Assembly: GCA_935421135.1 (NCBI GenBank)
Contig: OW285196.1
Span: 186,001-250,000, forward strand
From: Bugulina stolonifera
Lineage: Eukaryota > Bryozoa > Gymnolaemata > Cheilostomatida > Bugulidae
Direction: 5' to 3'
DNA: 64,000 bases
Below the pieces are notes generated by a model. That model saw only the letters and a list, made by a program, of their open reading frames with translations, was not told the DNA's origin and made no database searches. The position numbers and the translations under genes were made by a program. Shown here piece by piece: positions 46,685 through 57,907 of this stretch. Position 1 is the first letter of the stretch, and every line of letters starts with the position of its first letter.

Positions 46685-48144
46685 CCATGTAATCTATGCA
46701 CTCTACGCATAGAATACATGGAAGACATAGAAGACATAGAATGCATAGAATGCGTTCCATGTAATCTATGCACTCTATGCATAGAATACATAGAATTCTA
46801 TGTCTTCTATGTATTCTATGCATTCTATGCATAGAATACATTGAATACATTCTATGCATAGAATACATAGAATACATTTAATGCATAGAAGGCATTGTAT
46901 GTAATCAATGTATTTCATGCATTCTATGCATAGAATACATAGATTGCATTCTATGCATGGAATACATTGAATACATAGAATGCATTCTTTGCATTATATG
47001 CATTGAATGCATAGAATGCATAGGATGCATACGGCGCATTCCATGCATTCTATGTATTCTATGCATAGAATGCCTAGAATACATTCTATGCTCTCTATGC
47101 ATTCCATGTAACCTATGCATTCTATGCATAGAATACATTGAATACATAGAAGACATAGAAGACATAGAAGACATAGAAGACATAGAATGCATAGAATGCA
47201 TTCCATGTAACCTATGCACTCTATGCATAGAATACATAGATTGCATTCTATGCATTCGATGCATAGAATACATAGAGTACATTGAATACACAGAAGGCAT
47301 TGTATATAATCAATTTATTTTATGGATTCTGTGCATAGAATACATAGATTGCATTCTATGTATAGAATACATTGATCACATAGAATGCATTCTATGCACT
47401 CTATGCATTCCATGTAATCTATGCATTCTATGTATTCTATGCATTCGGTGCATAGAATACATTTTATGCATAGAATGCATAGAATACATGTACATTGATC
47501 ACATAGAATGCATTCTGTACACTCTATGCATTCCATGTAATCTATGCATTCTATGCAATGAATACATAGATTGCATTCTATGCATTCTATGCATTCTATG
47601 CATAAAATACATAGAAGACATAGAAGACATAGAATGGATAGAATGCGTTCCATGGAATCTATGCACTCTATCCATAGAATACATAGATTGCATTCTATGC
47701 ATTCTATGCATCCGATGCATAGAATACATAGAATGCATTCTATGTAATCGACGTATTTTATGCATTCTATGCATAGAATACATTGATTGCATTCTATGCA
47801 TGGAATACATTGAATACATAGAATGCATTCTTTGCATTATATGCATTGAATGCATAGAATGCATAGGATGCATACAGCGCAATACATGCATTCTATGTAT
47901 TCTATGCATAGAATGCATAGAATACATTCTATGCTCTCTATGCATTACATGTAATCTATGTGTTCTATCCATAGAATACATAGATTGCATTCTATGCATT
48001 CTATGCATCCGATGCATAGAATACATAGAATGCATTCTATGTAATCGACGTATTTTATGCATTCTATGCATAGAATACATTGATTGCATTCTATGCATGG
48101 AATACATTGAATACATAGAATGCATTCTTTGCATTATATGCATT
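46685..48144. repeat. 1,460-bp tandem duplication, first copy
   Basis: A head-to-tail duplication with 48,145-49,604. The junction at 48,144/48,145 joins the GCATTATATGCATT variant directly to CCATGTAATCTATGCACTC. I found no difference between the copies by eye. The homologous stretch at 59,604-61,063 is present only once. Confidence 0.85.
47146..47190 (+). repeat. Run of AGACATAGA units
   Basis: Four consecutive AGACATAGA units, a purer local expansion than elsewhere. Homologous sites carry two (for example 44,950), three (about 46,435) or four units (about 48,607, 51,547, 60,068 and 63,007), showing copy-number change at the 9-bp scale. Edges are approximate. Confidence 0.7.
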
Positions 48145-49604
48145 CCATGTAATCTATGCACTCTACGCATAGAATACATGGAAGACATAGAAGACATAGA
48201 ATGCATAGAATGCGTTCCATGTAATCTATGCACTCTATGCATAGAATACATAGAATTCTATGTCTTCTATGTATTCTATGCATTCTATGCATAGAATACA
48301 TTGAATACATTCTATGCATAGAATACATAGAATACATTTAATGCATAGAAGGCATTGTATGTAATCAATGTATTTCATGCATTCTATGCATAGAATACAT
48401 AGATTGCATTCTATGCATGGAATACATTGAATACATAGAATGCATTCTTTGCATTATATGCATTGAATGCATAGAATGCATAGGATGCATACGGCGCATT
48501 CCATGCATTCTATGTATTCTATGCATAGAATGCCTAGAATACATTCTATGCTCTCTATGCATTCCATGTAACCTATGCATTCTATGCATAGAATACATTG
48601 AATACATAGAAGACATAGAAGACATAGAAGACATAGAAGACATAGAATGCATAGAATGCATTCCATGTAACCTATGCACTCTATGCATAGAATACATAGA
48701 TTGCATTCTATGCATTCGATGCATAGAATACATAGAGTACATTGAATACACAGAAGGCATTGTATATAATCAATTTATTTTATGGATTCTGTGCATAGAA
48801 TACATAGATTGCATTCTATGTATAGAATACATTGATCACATAGAATGCATTCTATGCACTCTATGCATTCCATGTAATCTATGCATTCTATGTATTCTAT
48901 GCATTCGGTGCATAGAATACATTTTATGCATAGAATGCATAGAATACATGTACATTGATCACATAGAATGCATTCTGTACACTCTATGCATTCCATGTAA
49001 TCTATGCATTCTATGCAATGAATACATAGATTGCATTCTATGCATTCTATGCATTCTATGCATAAAATACATAGAAGACATAGAAGACATAGAATGGATA
49101 GAATGCGTTCCATGGAATCTATGCACTCTATCCATAGAATACATAGATTGCATTCTATGCATTCTATGCATCCGATGCATAGAATACATAGAATGCATTC
49201 TATGTAATCGACGTATTTTATGCATTCTATGCATAGAATACATTGATTGCATTCTATGCATGGAATACATTGAATACATAGAATGCATTCTTTGCATTAT
49301 ATGCATTGAATGCATAGAATGCATAGGATGCATACAGCGCAATACATGCATTCTATGTATTCTATGCATAGAATGCATAGAATACATTCTATGCTCTCTA
49401 TGCATTACATGTAATCTATGTGTTCTATCCATAGAATACATAGATTGCATTCTATGCATTCTATGCATCCGATGCATAGAATACATAGAATGCATTCTAT
49501 GTAATCGACGTATTTTATGCATTCTATGCATAGAATACATTGATTGCATTCTATGCATGGAATACATTGAATACATAGAATGCATTCTTTGCATTATATG
49601 CATT
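48145..49604. repeat. 1,460-bp tandem duplication, second copy
   Basis: Second copy of 46,685-48,144. At its end the sequence continues with GAATGCATAG, as in the single-copy homologue at 61,064, which identifies the right edge. Confidence 0.85.
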
Positions 49605-50359
49605 GAATGCATAGAATGCATAGGATGCATACAGTGCAATACATGCATTCTATGTATTCTATGCATAGAACGCATAGAATACATTCTATGCTCTCTATGC
49701 ATTCCATGTAATCTATGTGTTCTATGCATAGAATGCATAGATTGCATTCTATGCATTCTATGTATAGAATACATATAATTCTATGTCTTCTATGTATTCT
49801 ATGCATTCTATGCCTAGAATACATAGAATACTTAGATTGCATTCTATGCATTCTATGCATCCGATGCATAGAATACATAGAATGCATTGTATGTAATCGA
49901 TGTATTTTATGCATTCTATGCATAGAATACATAGATTGCATTATATGCATGGAATACATCGAATACATAGAATGCATTCTTTGCATTATATGCATTGAAT
50001 GCATTGAATGCATAGAATGCATAGGATGCATACAGCGCATTACATGCATTCTATGTATTCTATGCATAGAATGCATAGAATACATTCTATGCTCTCTATG
50101 CATTCCATGTAATCTATGCGTTCTATGCATAGAATACATAGATTGCATTCTATGCATTCTATGCATAGAATACATATAATTCTATGTCTTCTATGTATTC
50201 TATGCATTCTATGCCTAAAATACATAGAATATTTAGATTGCATTCTATGCATTCTTTGCATAGAATACATAGAAGACATAGAATGCATCCCGTGCAATCT
50301 ATGCACTCTATGCATAGAATACATAGATTGCAATCTATGTATTCTATGCATAGAATGCA

Positions 50360-50403
50360 TAAAATACATTGATTACATACAATGCCTTCTATGTATTCAA
50401 TGT
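50360..50403 (-). other. 44-bp inverted segment
   Basis: This is the exact reverse complement of 7,498-7,541, a common variant block in which GAAGGCATTG precedes ATGTAATCAATG. It is repeated at 53,067-53,110. At the corresponding sites near 56,600 and 61,820 only part of the segment is inverted, which creates the long palindromes there. Confidence 0.85.
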
Positions 50404-50516
50404 ATTCTATGTATTCTATGCATAGAATACATAGATTGCATTCTATGCATAGAATACATTGATCACATAGAATGCATTCTATGCACTCTATGCATTCCAT
50501 GTATCTTATGCATTCT

Positions 50517-50876
50517 ATGCATAGAATACATAGATTGCATTCTATGCATTCTATGCATAGAATACATTGAATACATAGAAGACATAGAAGACATAGAATG
50601 CATAGAATGCATTCCATGTAACCTATACACTCTATGCATAGAATACATAGATTGCATTCTATGCATTCTATGCATAGAATACATTGAATACATTGAATAC
50701 ATAGAAGGCATAGAAGACATAGAATGCATAGAATGCATTCCATGTAACCTATACACTCTATGCATAGAATACATAGATTGCATTCTATGCATTCTATGCA
50801 TAGAATACATTGAATACATAGAAGACATAGAAGACATAGAATGCATAGAATGCATTCCATGTAACCTATACACTCT
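50517..50876. repeat. 117/126-bp tandem subrepeat, three copies
   Basis: The same 117-bp family starts at 50,517, 50,634 and 50,760. The middle unit is 126 bp because of one extra ATTGAATAC nine-mer. Confidence 0.8.
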
Positions 50877-53066
50877 ATGCATAGAATACATAGTATGCAT
50901 TCTATGCATTCAATGCATAGAATACATACAGTACATTGAATACATAGAAGGCATTGGATGTAATCAATGTATTTTATGCATTCTATGCATAGAATACATA
51001 GATTGCATTCTATGCATAGAATATATTGATCACATAGAATGCATTCTATGCACGGAATGCATAGAGTGCATTCTATGCATTCTATGTAATCTATGCATTC
51101 TATGCACTCTATGCATTCCATGTAATCTATGCACTCTACGCATAGAATACATGGAAGACATAGAAGACATAGAATGCATAGAATGCGTTCCATGTAATCT
51201 ATGCACTCTATGCATAGAATACATAGAATTCTATGTCTTCTATGTATTCTATGCATTCTATGCGTAGAATACATTGAATACATTCTATGCATAGAATACA
51301 TAGAATACATTTAATGCATAGAAGGCATTGTATGTAATCAATGTATTTCATGCATTCTATGCATAGAATACATAGAATGCATTCTTTGCATTATATGCAT
51401 TGAATGCATAGAATGCATAGGATGCATACGGCGCATTCCATGCATTCTATGTATTCTATGCATAGAATGCCTAGAATACATTCTATGCTCTCTATGCATT
51501 CCATGTAACCTATGCATTCTATGCATAGAATACATTGAATACATAGAAGACATAGAAGACATAGAAGACATAGAAGACATAGAATGCATAGAATGCATTC
51601 CATGTAACCTATGCACTCTATGCATAGAATACATAGATTGCATTCTATGCATTCGATGCATAGAATACATAGAGTACATTGAATACACAGAAGGCATTGT
51701 ATATAATCAATTTATTTTATGGATTCTGTGCATAGAATACATAGATTGCATTCTATGTATAGAATACATTGATCACATAGAATGCATTCTATGCACTCTA
51801 TGCATTCCATGTAATCTATGCACTCTATGTATTCTATGCATTCGATGCATAGAATACATTTTATGCATAGAATGCATAGAATACATGTACATTGATCACA
51901 TAGAATGCATTCTGTACACTCTATGCATTCCATGTAATCTATGCATTCTATGCAATGAATACATAGATTGCATTCTATGCATTCTATGCATTCTATGCAT
52001 TCTATGCATAAAATACATAGAAGACATAGAATGGATAGAATGCGTTCCATGTAATCTATGCACTCTATCCATAGAATACATAGATTGCATTCTATGCATT
52101 CTATGCATCCGATGCATAGAATACATAGAATGCATTCTATGTAATCGACGTATTTTATGCATTCTATGCATAGAATACATTGATTGCATTCTATGCATGG
52201 AATACATTGAATACATAGAACGCATTCTTTGCATTATATGCATTGAATGCATAGAATGCATAGGATGCATACAGCGCAATACATGCATTCTATGTATTCT
52301 ATGCATAGAATGCATAGAATACATTCTATGCTCTCTATGCATTCCATGTAATCTATGTGTTCTATCCATAGAATACATAGATTGCATTCTATGCATTCTA
52401 TGCATCCGATGCATAGAATACATAGAATGCATTCTATGTAATCGACGTATTTTATGCATTCTATGCATAGAATACATTGATTGCATTCTATGCATGGAAT
52501 ACATTGAATACATAGAATGCATTCTTTGCATTATATGCATTGAATGCATAGAATGCATAGGATGCATACAGCGCAATACATGCATTCTATGTATTCTATG
52601 CATAGAACGCATAGAATACATTCTATGCTCTCTATGCATTCCATGTAATCTATGTGTTCTATGCATAGAATACATAGATTGCATTCTTTGCATTATATGC
52701 ATTGAATGCATTGAATGCATAGAATGCATAGGATGCATACAGCGCATCACATGCATTCTATGTATTCTATGCATAGAATGCATAGAATACATTCTATGCT
52801 CTCTATGCATTCCATGTAATCTATGCGTTCTATGCATAGAATACATAGATTGCATTCTATGCATTCTATGCATAGAATACATATAATTCTATGTCTTCTA
52901 TGTATTCTATGCATTCTATGCCTAAAATACATAGAATATTTAGATTGCATTCTATGCATTCTTTGCATAGAATACATAGAAGACATAGAATGCATCCCGT
53001 GCAATCTATGCACTCTATGCATAGAATACATAGATTGCAATCTATGTATTCTATGCATAGAATACA

Positions 53067-53110
53067 TAAAATACATTGATTACATACAATGCCTTCTATG
53101 TATTCAATGT
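53067..53110 (-). other. 44-bp inverted segment, second copy
   Basis: Same inversion as at 50,360-50,403, at an offset of 2,707 bp. Confidence 0.85.
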
Positions 53111-53223
53111 ATTCTATGTATTCTATGCATAGAATACATAGATTGCATTCTATGCATAGAATACATTGATCACATAGAATGCATTCTATGCACTCTATGC
53201 ATTCCATGTATCTTATGCATTCT

Positions 53224-53583
53224 ATGCATAGAATACATAGATTGCATTCTATGCATTCTATGCATAGAATACATTGAATACATAGAAGACATAGAAGACA
53301 TAGAATGCATAGAATGCATTCCATGTAACCTATACACTCTATGCATAGAATACATAGATTGCATTCTATGCATTCTATGCATAGAATACATTGAATACAT
53401 TGAATACATAGAAGACATAGAAGACATAGAATGCATAGAATGCATTCCATGTAACCTATACACTCTATGCATAGAATACATAGATTGCATTCTATGCATT
53501 CTATGCATAGAATACATTGAATACATAGAAGACATAGAAGACATAGAATGCATAGAATGCATTCCATGTAACCTATACACTCT
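53224..53583. repeat. 117/126-bp tandem subrepeat, three copies
   Basis: Copy of the 50,517-50,876 subarray at an offset of 2,707 bp, with the same 126-bp middle unit. Confidence 0.8.
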
Positions 53584-55390
53584 ATGCATAGAATACATAG
53601 TATGCATTCTATGCATTCAATGCATAGAATACATACAGTACATTGAATACATAGAAGGCATTGGATGTAATCAATGTATTTTATGCATTCTATGCATAGA
53701 ATACATAGATTGCATTCTATGCATAGAATATAGATCACATAGAATGCATTCTATGCACGGAATGCATAGAGTGCATTCTATGCATTCTATGTAATCTATG
53801 CATTCTATGTATTCTATGCATTCTATGTAGTCTATGTATTGCAGAGAACACATAGATTGCATTCTATGCACTCTATGCATTCCATGTAATCTATGCACTC
53901 TATGTATTCCATGCATTCGATGCATAGAATACATAGAATGCATTCTACGCATTCTATGCATTCTATGCTTTCTATGCATTCTATGCCTAGAATACATAGA
54001 ATACATAGATTGCATTCTATGCATTCTTTGCATAGAATACATAGAAGACATAGAATGCATTCCGTGCAATCTATGCACTCTATGCATAGAATACATAGAA
54101 TTCTATGTCTTCTATGTATTCTATGCATTCCATGCATAGAATACATTGAATACATTCTATGCATAGAATACATAGAATACATTGAATACATAGAAGGCAT
54201 TGTATGTAATCAATTTATTTCATGGATTCTGTGCATATAGTACATAGATTGCATTCTATGCATAGAATACATTGATCACATAGAATGCATTCTATGCACT
54301 CTATGCATTCCATGTAACCTATGCATTCTATGCATAGAATACATAGAAGACATAGAATGCATAGAATGCGTTCCATGTAATCTATGCACTCTATGCATAG
54401 AATACATAGAATTCTATGTCTTCTATGTATTCTATGCATTCTATGCATAGAATACATTGAATACGTTCTATGCATAGAATATATAGAATACATTGAATAC
54501 ATAGAAGGCATTGTATGTAATCAGTTTATTTTATGGATTCTGTGCATAGAATACATAGATTGCATTCTATGCATAGAATACATAGAATACATTGAATACG
54601 TAGAAGGCATTGTATGTAATCAATTTATTTTATGGATTCTGTGCATAGAATACATAGATTGCATTCTATGCATAAACTACATTGATCACATAGAATGCAT
54701 TCTATGCACTCTATGCATTCCATATAACCTATGCATTCTATGCATAGAATACATTGAATACATAGAAGACATAGAAGACATAGAATGCATAGAATGCATT
54801 CCATGTAACCTATACACTCTATGCATAGAATACATAGATTGCATTCTATGCATTCTATGCATAGAATACATTGAATACATAGAAGACATAGAAGACATAG
54901 AATGCATAGAATGCATTCCATGTAACCTATACACTCTATGCATAGAATACATAGTATGCATTCTATGCATTCAATGCATAGAATACATAGAGTACATTGA
55001 ATACATAGAATGCATTGGATGTAATCAATGTATTTTATGCATTCTATGCATAGAATACATAGATTGCATTCTATGCATAGAATATATTGATCACATAGAA
55101 TGCATTCGATGCACTGAATGCATAGAATGCATAGGTTGCATAGAGTGCATTCTATGCATTCTAATTAATCTATGCATTCTATGTATTCTATGCATTCTAT
55201 GTAGTCTATGCATTGCGTAGAACACATAGATTGCATTCTATGCACTCTATGCATTCCATGTAATCTATGCACTCTATGTATTCCATGCATTCGATGCATA
55301 GAATACATTTTATGCATAGAATGCATAGAATACATTGATCACATAGAATGCATTCTATACACTCTATGCATTCTATGTAATCTATGCATT

Positions 55391-55450
55391 CTCAATCTGC
55401 ATACAGTGTACTGTTTCGGTGTTTAACACCTCATCAGTGCAGCTCAGAGA
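55391..55450 (-). ncRNA. Hammerhead ribozyme, type I (last in transcription order)
   Basis: Read on the minus strand, the parts in order are: outer stem I CUC (55,449-55,447); internal loop UGAG; stem I CUGCA (55,442-55,438); core CUGAUGA (55,437-55,431); stem II GGUGU (55,430-55,426), loop UAA and ACACC (55,422-55,418); GAA (55,417-55,415); stem III ACAG (55,414-55,411), loop UACA and CUGU (55,406-55,403); A17 (55,402). Cleavage is predicted between 55,402 and 55,401. The 3' stem I strand UGCAG (55,401-55,397) pairs fully with CUGCA, and the outer GAG (55,393-55,391) pairs with CUC. All conserved core positions are present. The cleavage triplet is GUA, permitted by the NUH rule but less usual than GUC. 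The stem I internal loop (UGAG opposite AUU) is placed where loop-loop contacts with stem II stabilise natural hammerheads. Confidence 0.92.
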
Positions 55451-55454
55451 TATG

Positions 55455-55593
55455 CCTGGGAGAACACCTTAGCAATACTGTATATTTACAGCAAAGCGTA
55501 TTTAAAAGGTGTGAAATCCACTGAACCAAAGTTCTCAAGCTGCCAGAGACAGCGAGAATTGCGTAATGCCACCAGTTCAGTGTATCTCCCAGG
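55455..55593. other. Nested inverted repeats in monomer 1 (predicted rod-like RNA fold)
   Basis: Complementary segments nest within the linker. CCTGGGAGA (55,455-55,463) pairs with TCTCCCAGG (55,585-55,593). Inside that, ACACCTT (55,464-55,470) pairs with AAGGTGT (55,506-55,512), and CACTGAAC (55,519-55,526) pairs with GTTCAGTG (55,575-55,582). TTCTC (55,532-55,536) pairs with GAGAA (55,554-55,558) and encloses GCTG/CAGC. The pairs are mutually compatible and suggest a compact, highly self-paired circular RNA. In monomer 2 the end pair of the first helix is lost on the ribozyme strand because of the A to G change. Confidence 0.65.
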
Positions 55594-55605
55594 TAAAGTG
55601 CTCAA

Positions 55606-55629
55606 GAAATTGGTATTGCTACCAATTTC
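55606..55629. other. 10-bp perfect hairpin in monomer 1
   Basis: GAAATTGGTA and TACCAATTTC flank a TTGC loop, giving 10 uninterrupted base pairs between the ribozyme and the rest of the linker. It is the strongest local stem in the monomer outside the hammerhead and is probably a structural arm of the circular RNA. Confidence 0.8.
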
Positions 55630-55639
55630 GAGCGTAATA

Positions 55640-55699
55640 CTCAATCTGCATACAGTGTACTGTTTCGGTGTTTAACACCTCATCAGTGCAGCTCAGAGA
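55640..55699 (-). ncRNA. Hammerhead ribozyme, type I (middle copy)
   Basis: The middle ribozyme is identical in its core and stems to the copies 249 bp to either side. CUGAUGA lies at 55,686 to 55,680 on the minus strand, and cleavage is predicted between plus positions 55,651 and 55,650. It separates the two complete linker sequences. Cleavage here and at the neighbouring copies would release two linear 249-nt RNAs with 5'-OH and 2',3'-cyclic phosphate ends. These are the substrates that RtcB-type ligases circularise in known retrozyme systems. Confidence 0.9.
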
Positions 55700-55854
55700 T
55701 ATGCCTGGGAGGACACCTTAGCAATACTGTATATTTACAGCAAAGCGTATTTAAAAGGTGTGAAATCCACTGAACCAAAGTTCTCAAGCTGCCAGAGACA
55801 GCGAGAATTGCGTAATGCCACCAGTTCAGTGTATCTCCCAGGTAAAGTGCTCAA

Positions 55855-55878
55855 GAAATTGGTATTGCTACCAATTTC
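55855..55878. other. 10-bp perfect hairpin in monomer 2
   Basis: This is the exact 249-bp-spaced copy of the hairpin at 55,606-55,629, with the same 10-bp stem and TTGC loop. Confidence 0.8.
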
Positions 55879-55888
55879 GAGCGTAATA

Positions 55889-55948
55889 CTCAATCTGCAT
55901 ACAGTGTACTGTTTCGGTGTTTAACACCTCATCAGTGCAGCTCAGAGA
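55889..55948 (-). ncRNA. Hammerhead ribozyme, type I (first in transcription order)
   Basis: This copy lies 498 bp above the one described at 55,391-55,450 and has the same sequence: core CUGAUGA at 55,935 to 55,929, stem II GGUGU with ACACC around loop UAA, then GAA, stem III ACAG with CUGU around loop UACA, and A17. Cleavage is predicted between plus positions 55,900 and 55,899. Stem I pairs CUGCA with UGCAG. Upstream of it on the minus strand lies only satellite, so this ribozyme marks the 5' edge of the element. A transcript starting in the satellite would have its leader removed here. Confidence 0.9.
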
Positions 55949-56573
55949 TATGCATAGAATACATAGATTGCATTCTATGCATTCTATGCATTCTATGCAT
56001 TCTATGCATAAAATACATAGAAGACATAGAAGACATAGAATGCATAGAATGCATAGAATGCGTTCCATGTAATCTATGCACTCTATGCATAGAATACATA
56101 GATTGCATTCTATGCATTCTATGCATCCGATGCATAGAATACATAGAATGCATTGTATGTAATCGATGTGTTTTATGCATTCTATGCATAGAATACATTG
56201 ATTGCATTCTATGCATGGAATACATTGAATACATAGAATGCATTCTTTGCATTATATGCATTGAATGCATAGAATGCATAGGATGCATACAGCGCATTAC
56301 ATGCATTCTATGTATTCTATGCATAGAATGCATAGAATACATTCTATGCTCCCTATGCGTTCTATGCATAGAATACATAGATTGCATTCTATGCATTCTA
56401 TGCATAGAATACATATAATTCTATGTCTTCTATGTATTCTATGCATTCTATGCCTAAAATACATAGAATATTTAGATTGCATCCTATGCATTCTTTGCAT
56501 AGAATACATAGAAGACATAGAATGCATCCCGTGCAATCTATGCACTCTATGCATAGAATACATAGATTGCATT

Positions 56574-56673
56574 CTATGTATTCTATGCATAGAATACATA
56601 AAATACATTGATTACATACAATGCCTTCTATGTAATCAATGTATTTTATGCATTCTATGCATAGAATACATAG
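56574..56673. repeat. 44-bp-arm inverted repeat
   Basis: The left arm at 56,574-56,617 and right arm at 56,630-56,673 are complementary with one mismatch around a 12-base centre. It is the counterpart of the inverted repeat at 61,788-61,899. Confidence 0.85.
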
Positions 56674-56755
56674 ATTGCATTCTATGCATAGAATACATTG
56701 ATCACATAGAATGCATTCTATGCACTCTATGCATTCCATGTATCTTATGCATTCT

Positions 56756-57115
56756 ATGCATAGAATACATAGATTGCATTCTATGCATTCTATGCATAGA
56801 ATACATTGAATACATAGAAGACATAGAAGACATAGAATGCATAGAATGCATTCCATGTAACCTATACACTCTATGCATAGAATACATAGATTGCATTCTA
56901 TGCATTCTATGCATAGAATACATTGAATACATTGAATACATAGAAGACATAGAAGACATAGAATGCATAGAATGCATTCCATGTAACCTATACACTCTAT
57001 GCATAGAATACATAGATTGCATTCTATGCATTCTATGCATAGAATACATTGAATACATAGAAGACATAGAAGACATAGAATGCATAGAATGCATTCCATG
57101 TAACCTATACACTCT
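56756..57115. repeat. 117/126-bp tandem subrepeat, three copies
   Basis: Copy of the 50,517-50,876 subarray at an offset of 6,239 bp, about 0.8 kb downstream of the hammerhead element. Confidence 0.8.
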
Positions 57116-57907
57116 ATGCATAGAATACATAGTATGCATTCTATGCATTCAATGCATAGAATACATACAGTACATTGAATACATAGAAGGCATTGGATGT
57201 AATCAATGTATTTTATGCATTCTATGCATAGAATACATAGATTGCATTCTATGCATAGAATATATTGATCACATAGAATGCATTCTATGCACGGAATGCA
57301 TAGAGTGCATTCTATGCATTCTATGTAATCTATGCATTCTATGTATTCTATGCATTCTATGTAGTCTATGTATTGCAGAGAACACATAGATTGCATTCTA
57401 TGCACTCTATGCATTCCATGTAATCTATGCACTCTATGTATTCCATGCATTCGATGCATAGAATACATAGAATGCATTCTATGCATTCTATGCATTCTAT
57501 GCATTCTATGCATTTTATGCCTAGAATACATAGAATACATAGATTGCATTCTATGCATTCTTTGCATAGAATACATAGAAGACATAGAATGCATTCCGTG
57601 CAATCTATGCACTCTATGCATAGAATACATAGAATTCTATGTCTTCTATGTATTCTATGCATTCTATGCATAGAATACATTGAATACATTCTATGCATAG
57701 AATACATAGAATACATTGAATACATAGAAGGCATTGTATGTAATCAATTTATTTCATGGATTCTGTGCATAGAGTACATAGATTGCATTCTATGCATAGA
57801 ATACATTGATCACACAGAATGCATTCTATGCACTCTATGCATTCCATGTAACCTATGCATTCTATGCATAGAATACATAGAAGACATAGAATGCATAGAA
57901 TGCGTTC

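Larger units (their letters stand above)
44989..48144. repeat. 12.9-kb period block D, copy 1
   Basis: Matches 57,908-61,063 at an offset of 12,919 bp, including the rare AGGATACATAG variant (45,125 and 58,044) and the GATTCATAG variant near 45,588. After 48,144 this copy repeats its own last 1,460 bp, whereas the downstream copy continues directly. Confidence 0.85.
1..55390. repeat. 9-bp bidirectional satellite array, left part
   Basis: The whole stretch is built from 9-bp units. Each is a 6-bp self-complementary box (ATGCAT and variants ATACAT, ATGCAC, GTGCAT, ATGTAA) plus a spacer that is TCT or its reverse complement AGA. GCATTCTAT and GCATAGAAT are therefore the same unit in opposite orientation, and both are abundant. 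Where TCT meets AGA the 16-bp palindrome ATTCTATGCATAGAAT forms, and this happens very often. Phase is mostly kept, with occasional slips such as around 160, 408 and 687. The array contains no unrelated sequence, gene or RNA gene that I can recognise. GC is low and CpG is rare. It is a eukaryotic satellite; centromeric or heterochromatic location is plausible but not shown by the sequence. Confidence 0.97.
55391..55953 (-). mobile_element. Retrozyme-like element: 249-bp tandem repeat with three hammerhead ribozymes
   Basis: This is the only non-satellite sequence in the window. It is a tandem repeat with a period of exactly 249 bp (starts at 55,391, 55,640 and 55,889), with two full monomers and a 65-bp partial third. 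The first two monomers differ at a single base (A55463 versus G55712). On the minus strand each repeat carries a full type I hammerhead ribozyme, so a minus-strand transcript would cut itself into 249-nt monomers. The insert starts and ends with a ribozyme. There is no open reading frame, LTR or poly(A) tail. Known relatives by architecture are animal retrozymes and the hammerhead satellites of newts, schistosomes and cave crickets. Mobility is inferred from the clean interruption of an unrelated array. The outer edges are ambiguous by 2 bp on the left and 4 bp on the right because of shared bases. Confidence 0.85.

Noticed and set aside
55208..55426. Plus-strand frame of 72 codons running from satellite into the insert
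   Set aside because: A chance read-through. The non-satellite part is only about a dozen residues and lies opposite the ribozyme.
55391..55953. LTR or Penelope-type retroelement fragment
   Set aside because: Penelope-like elements also carry hammerheads in terminal repeats, but here there is no reverse transcriptase or GIY-YIG remnant. The repeats are short 249-bp tandem units, which fits a retrozyme or hammerhead satellite better.
55391..55953. Plus-strand hammerhead in the same insert
   Set aside because: The core CTGATGA and GAAA occur in the correct order and pairing only on the minus strand.
55391..55953. tRNA- or SINE-like origin of the 249-bp repeat
   Set aside because: I could not find convincing A and B boxes or a cloverleaf, and there is no A-rich tail.
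55868..56068. Minus-strand frame of 66 codons crossing the right edge of the hammerhead element
   Set aside because: It joins satellite-type residues to a short non-repetitive tail read through the ribozyme. It has no conserved domain and no support beyond being open.
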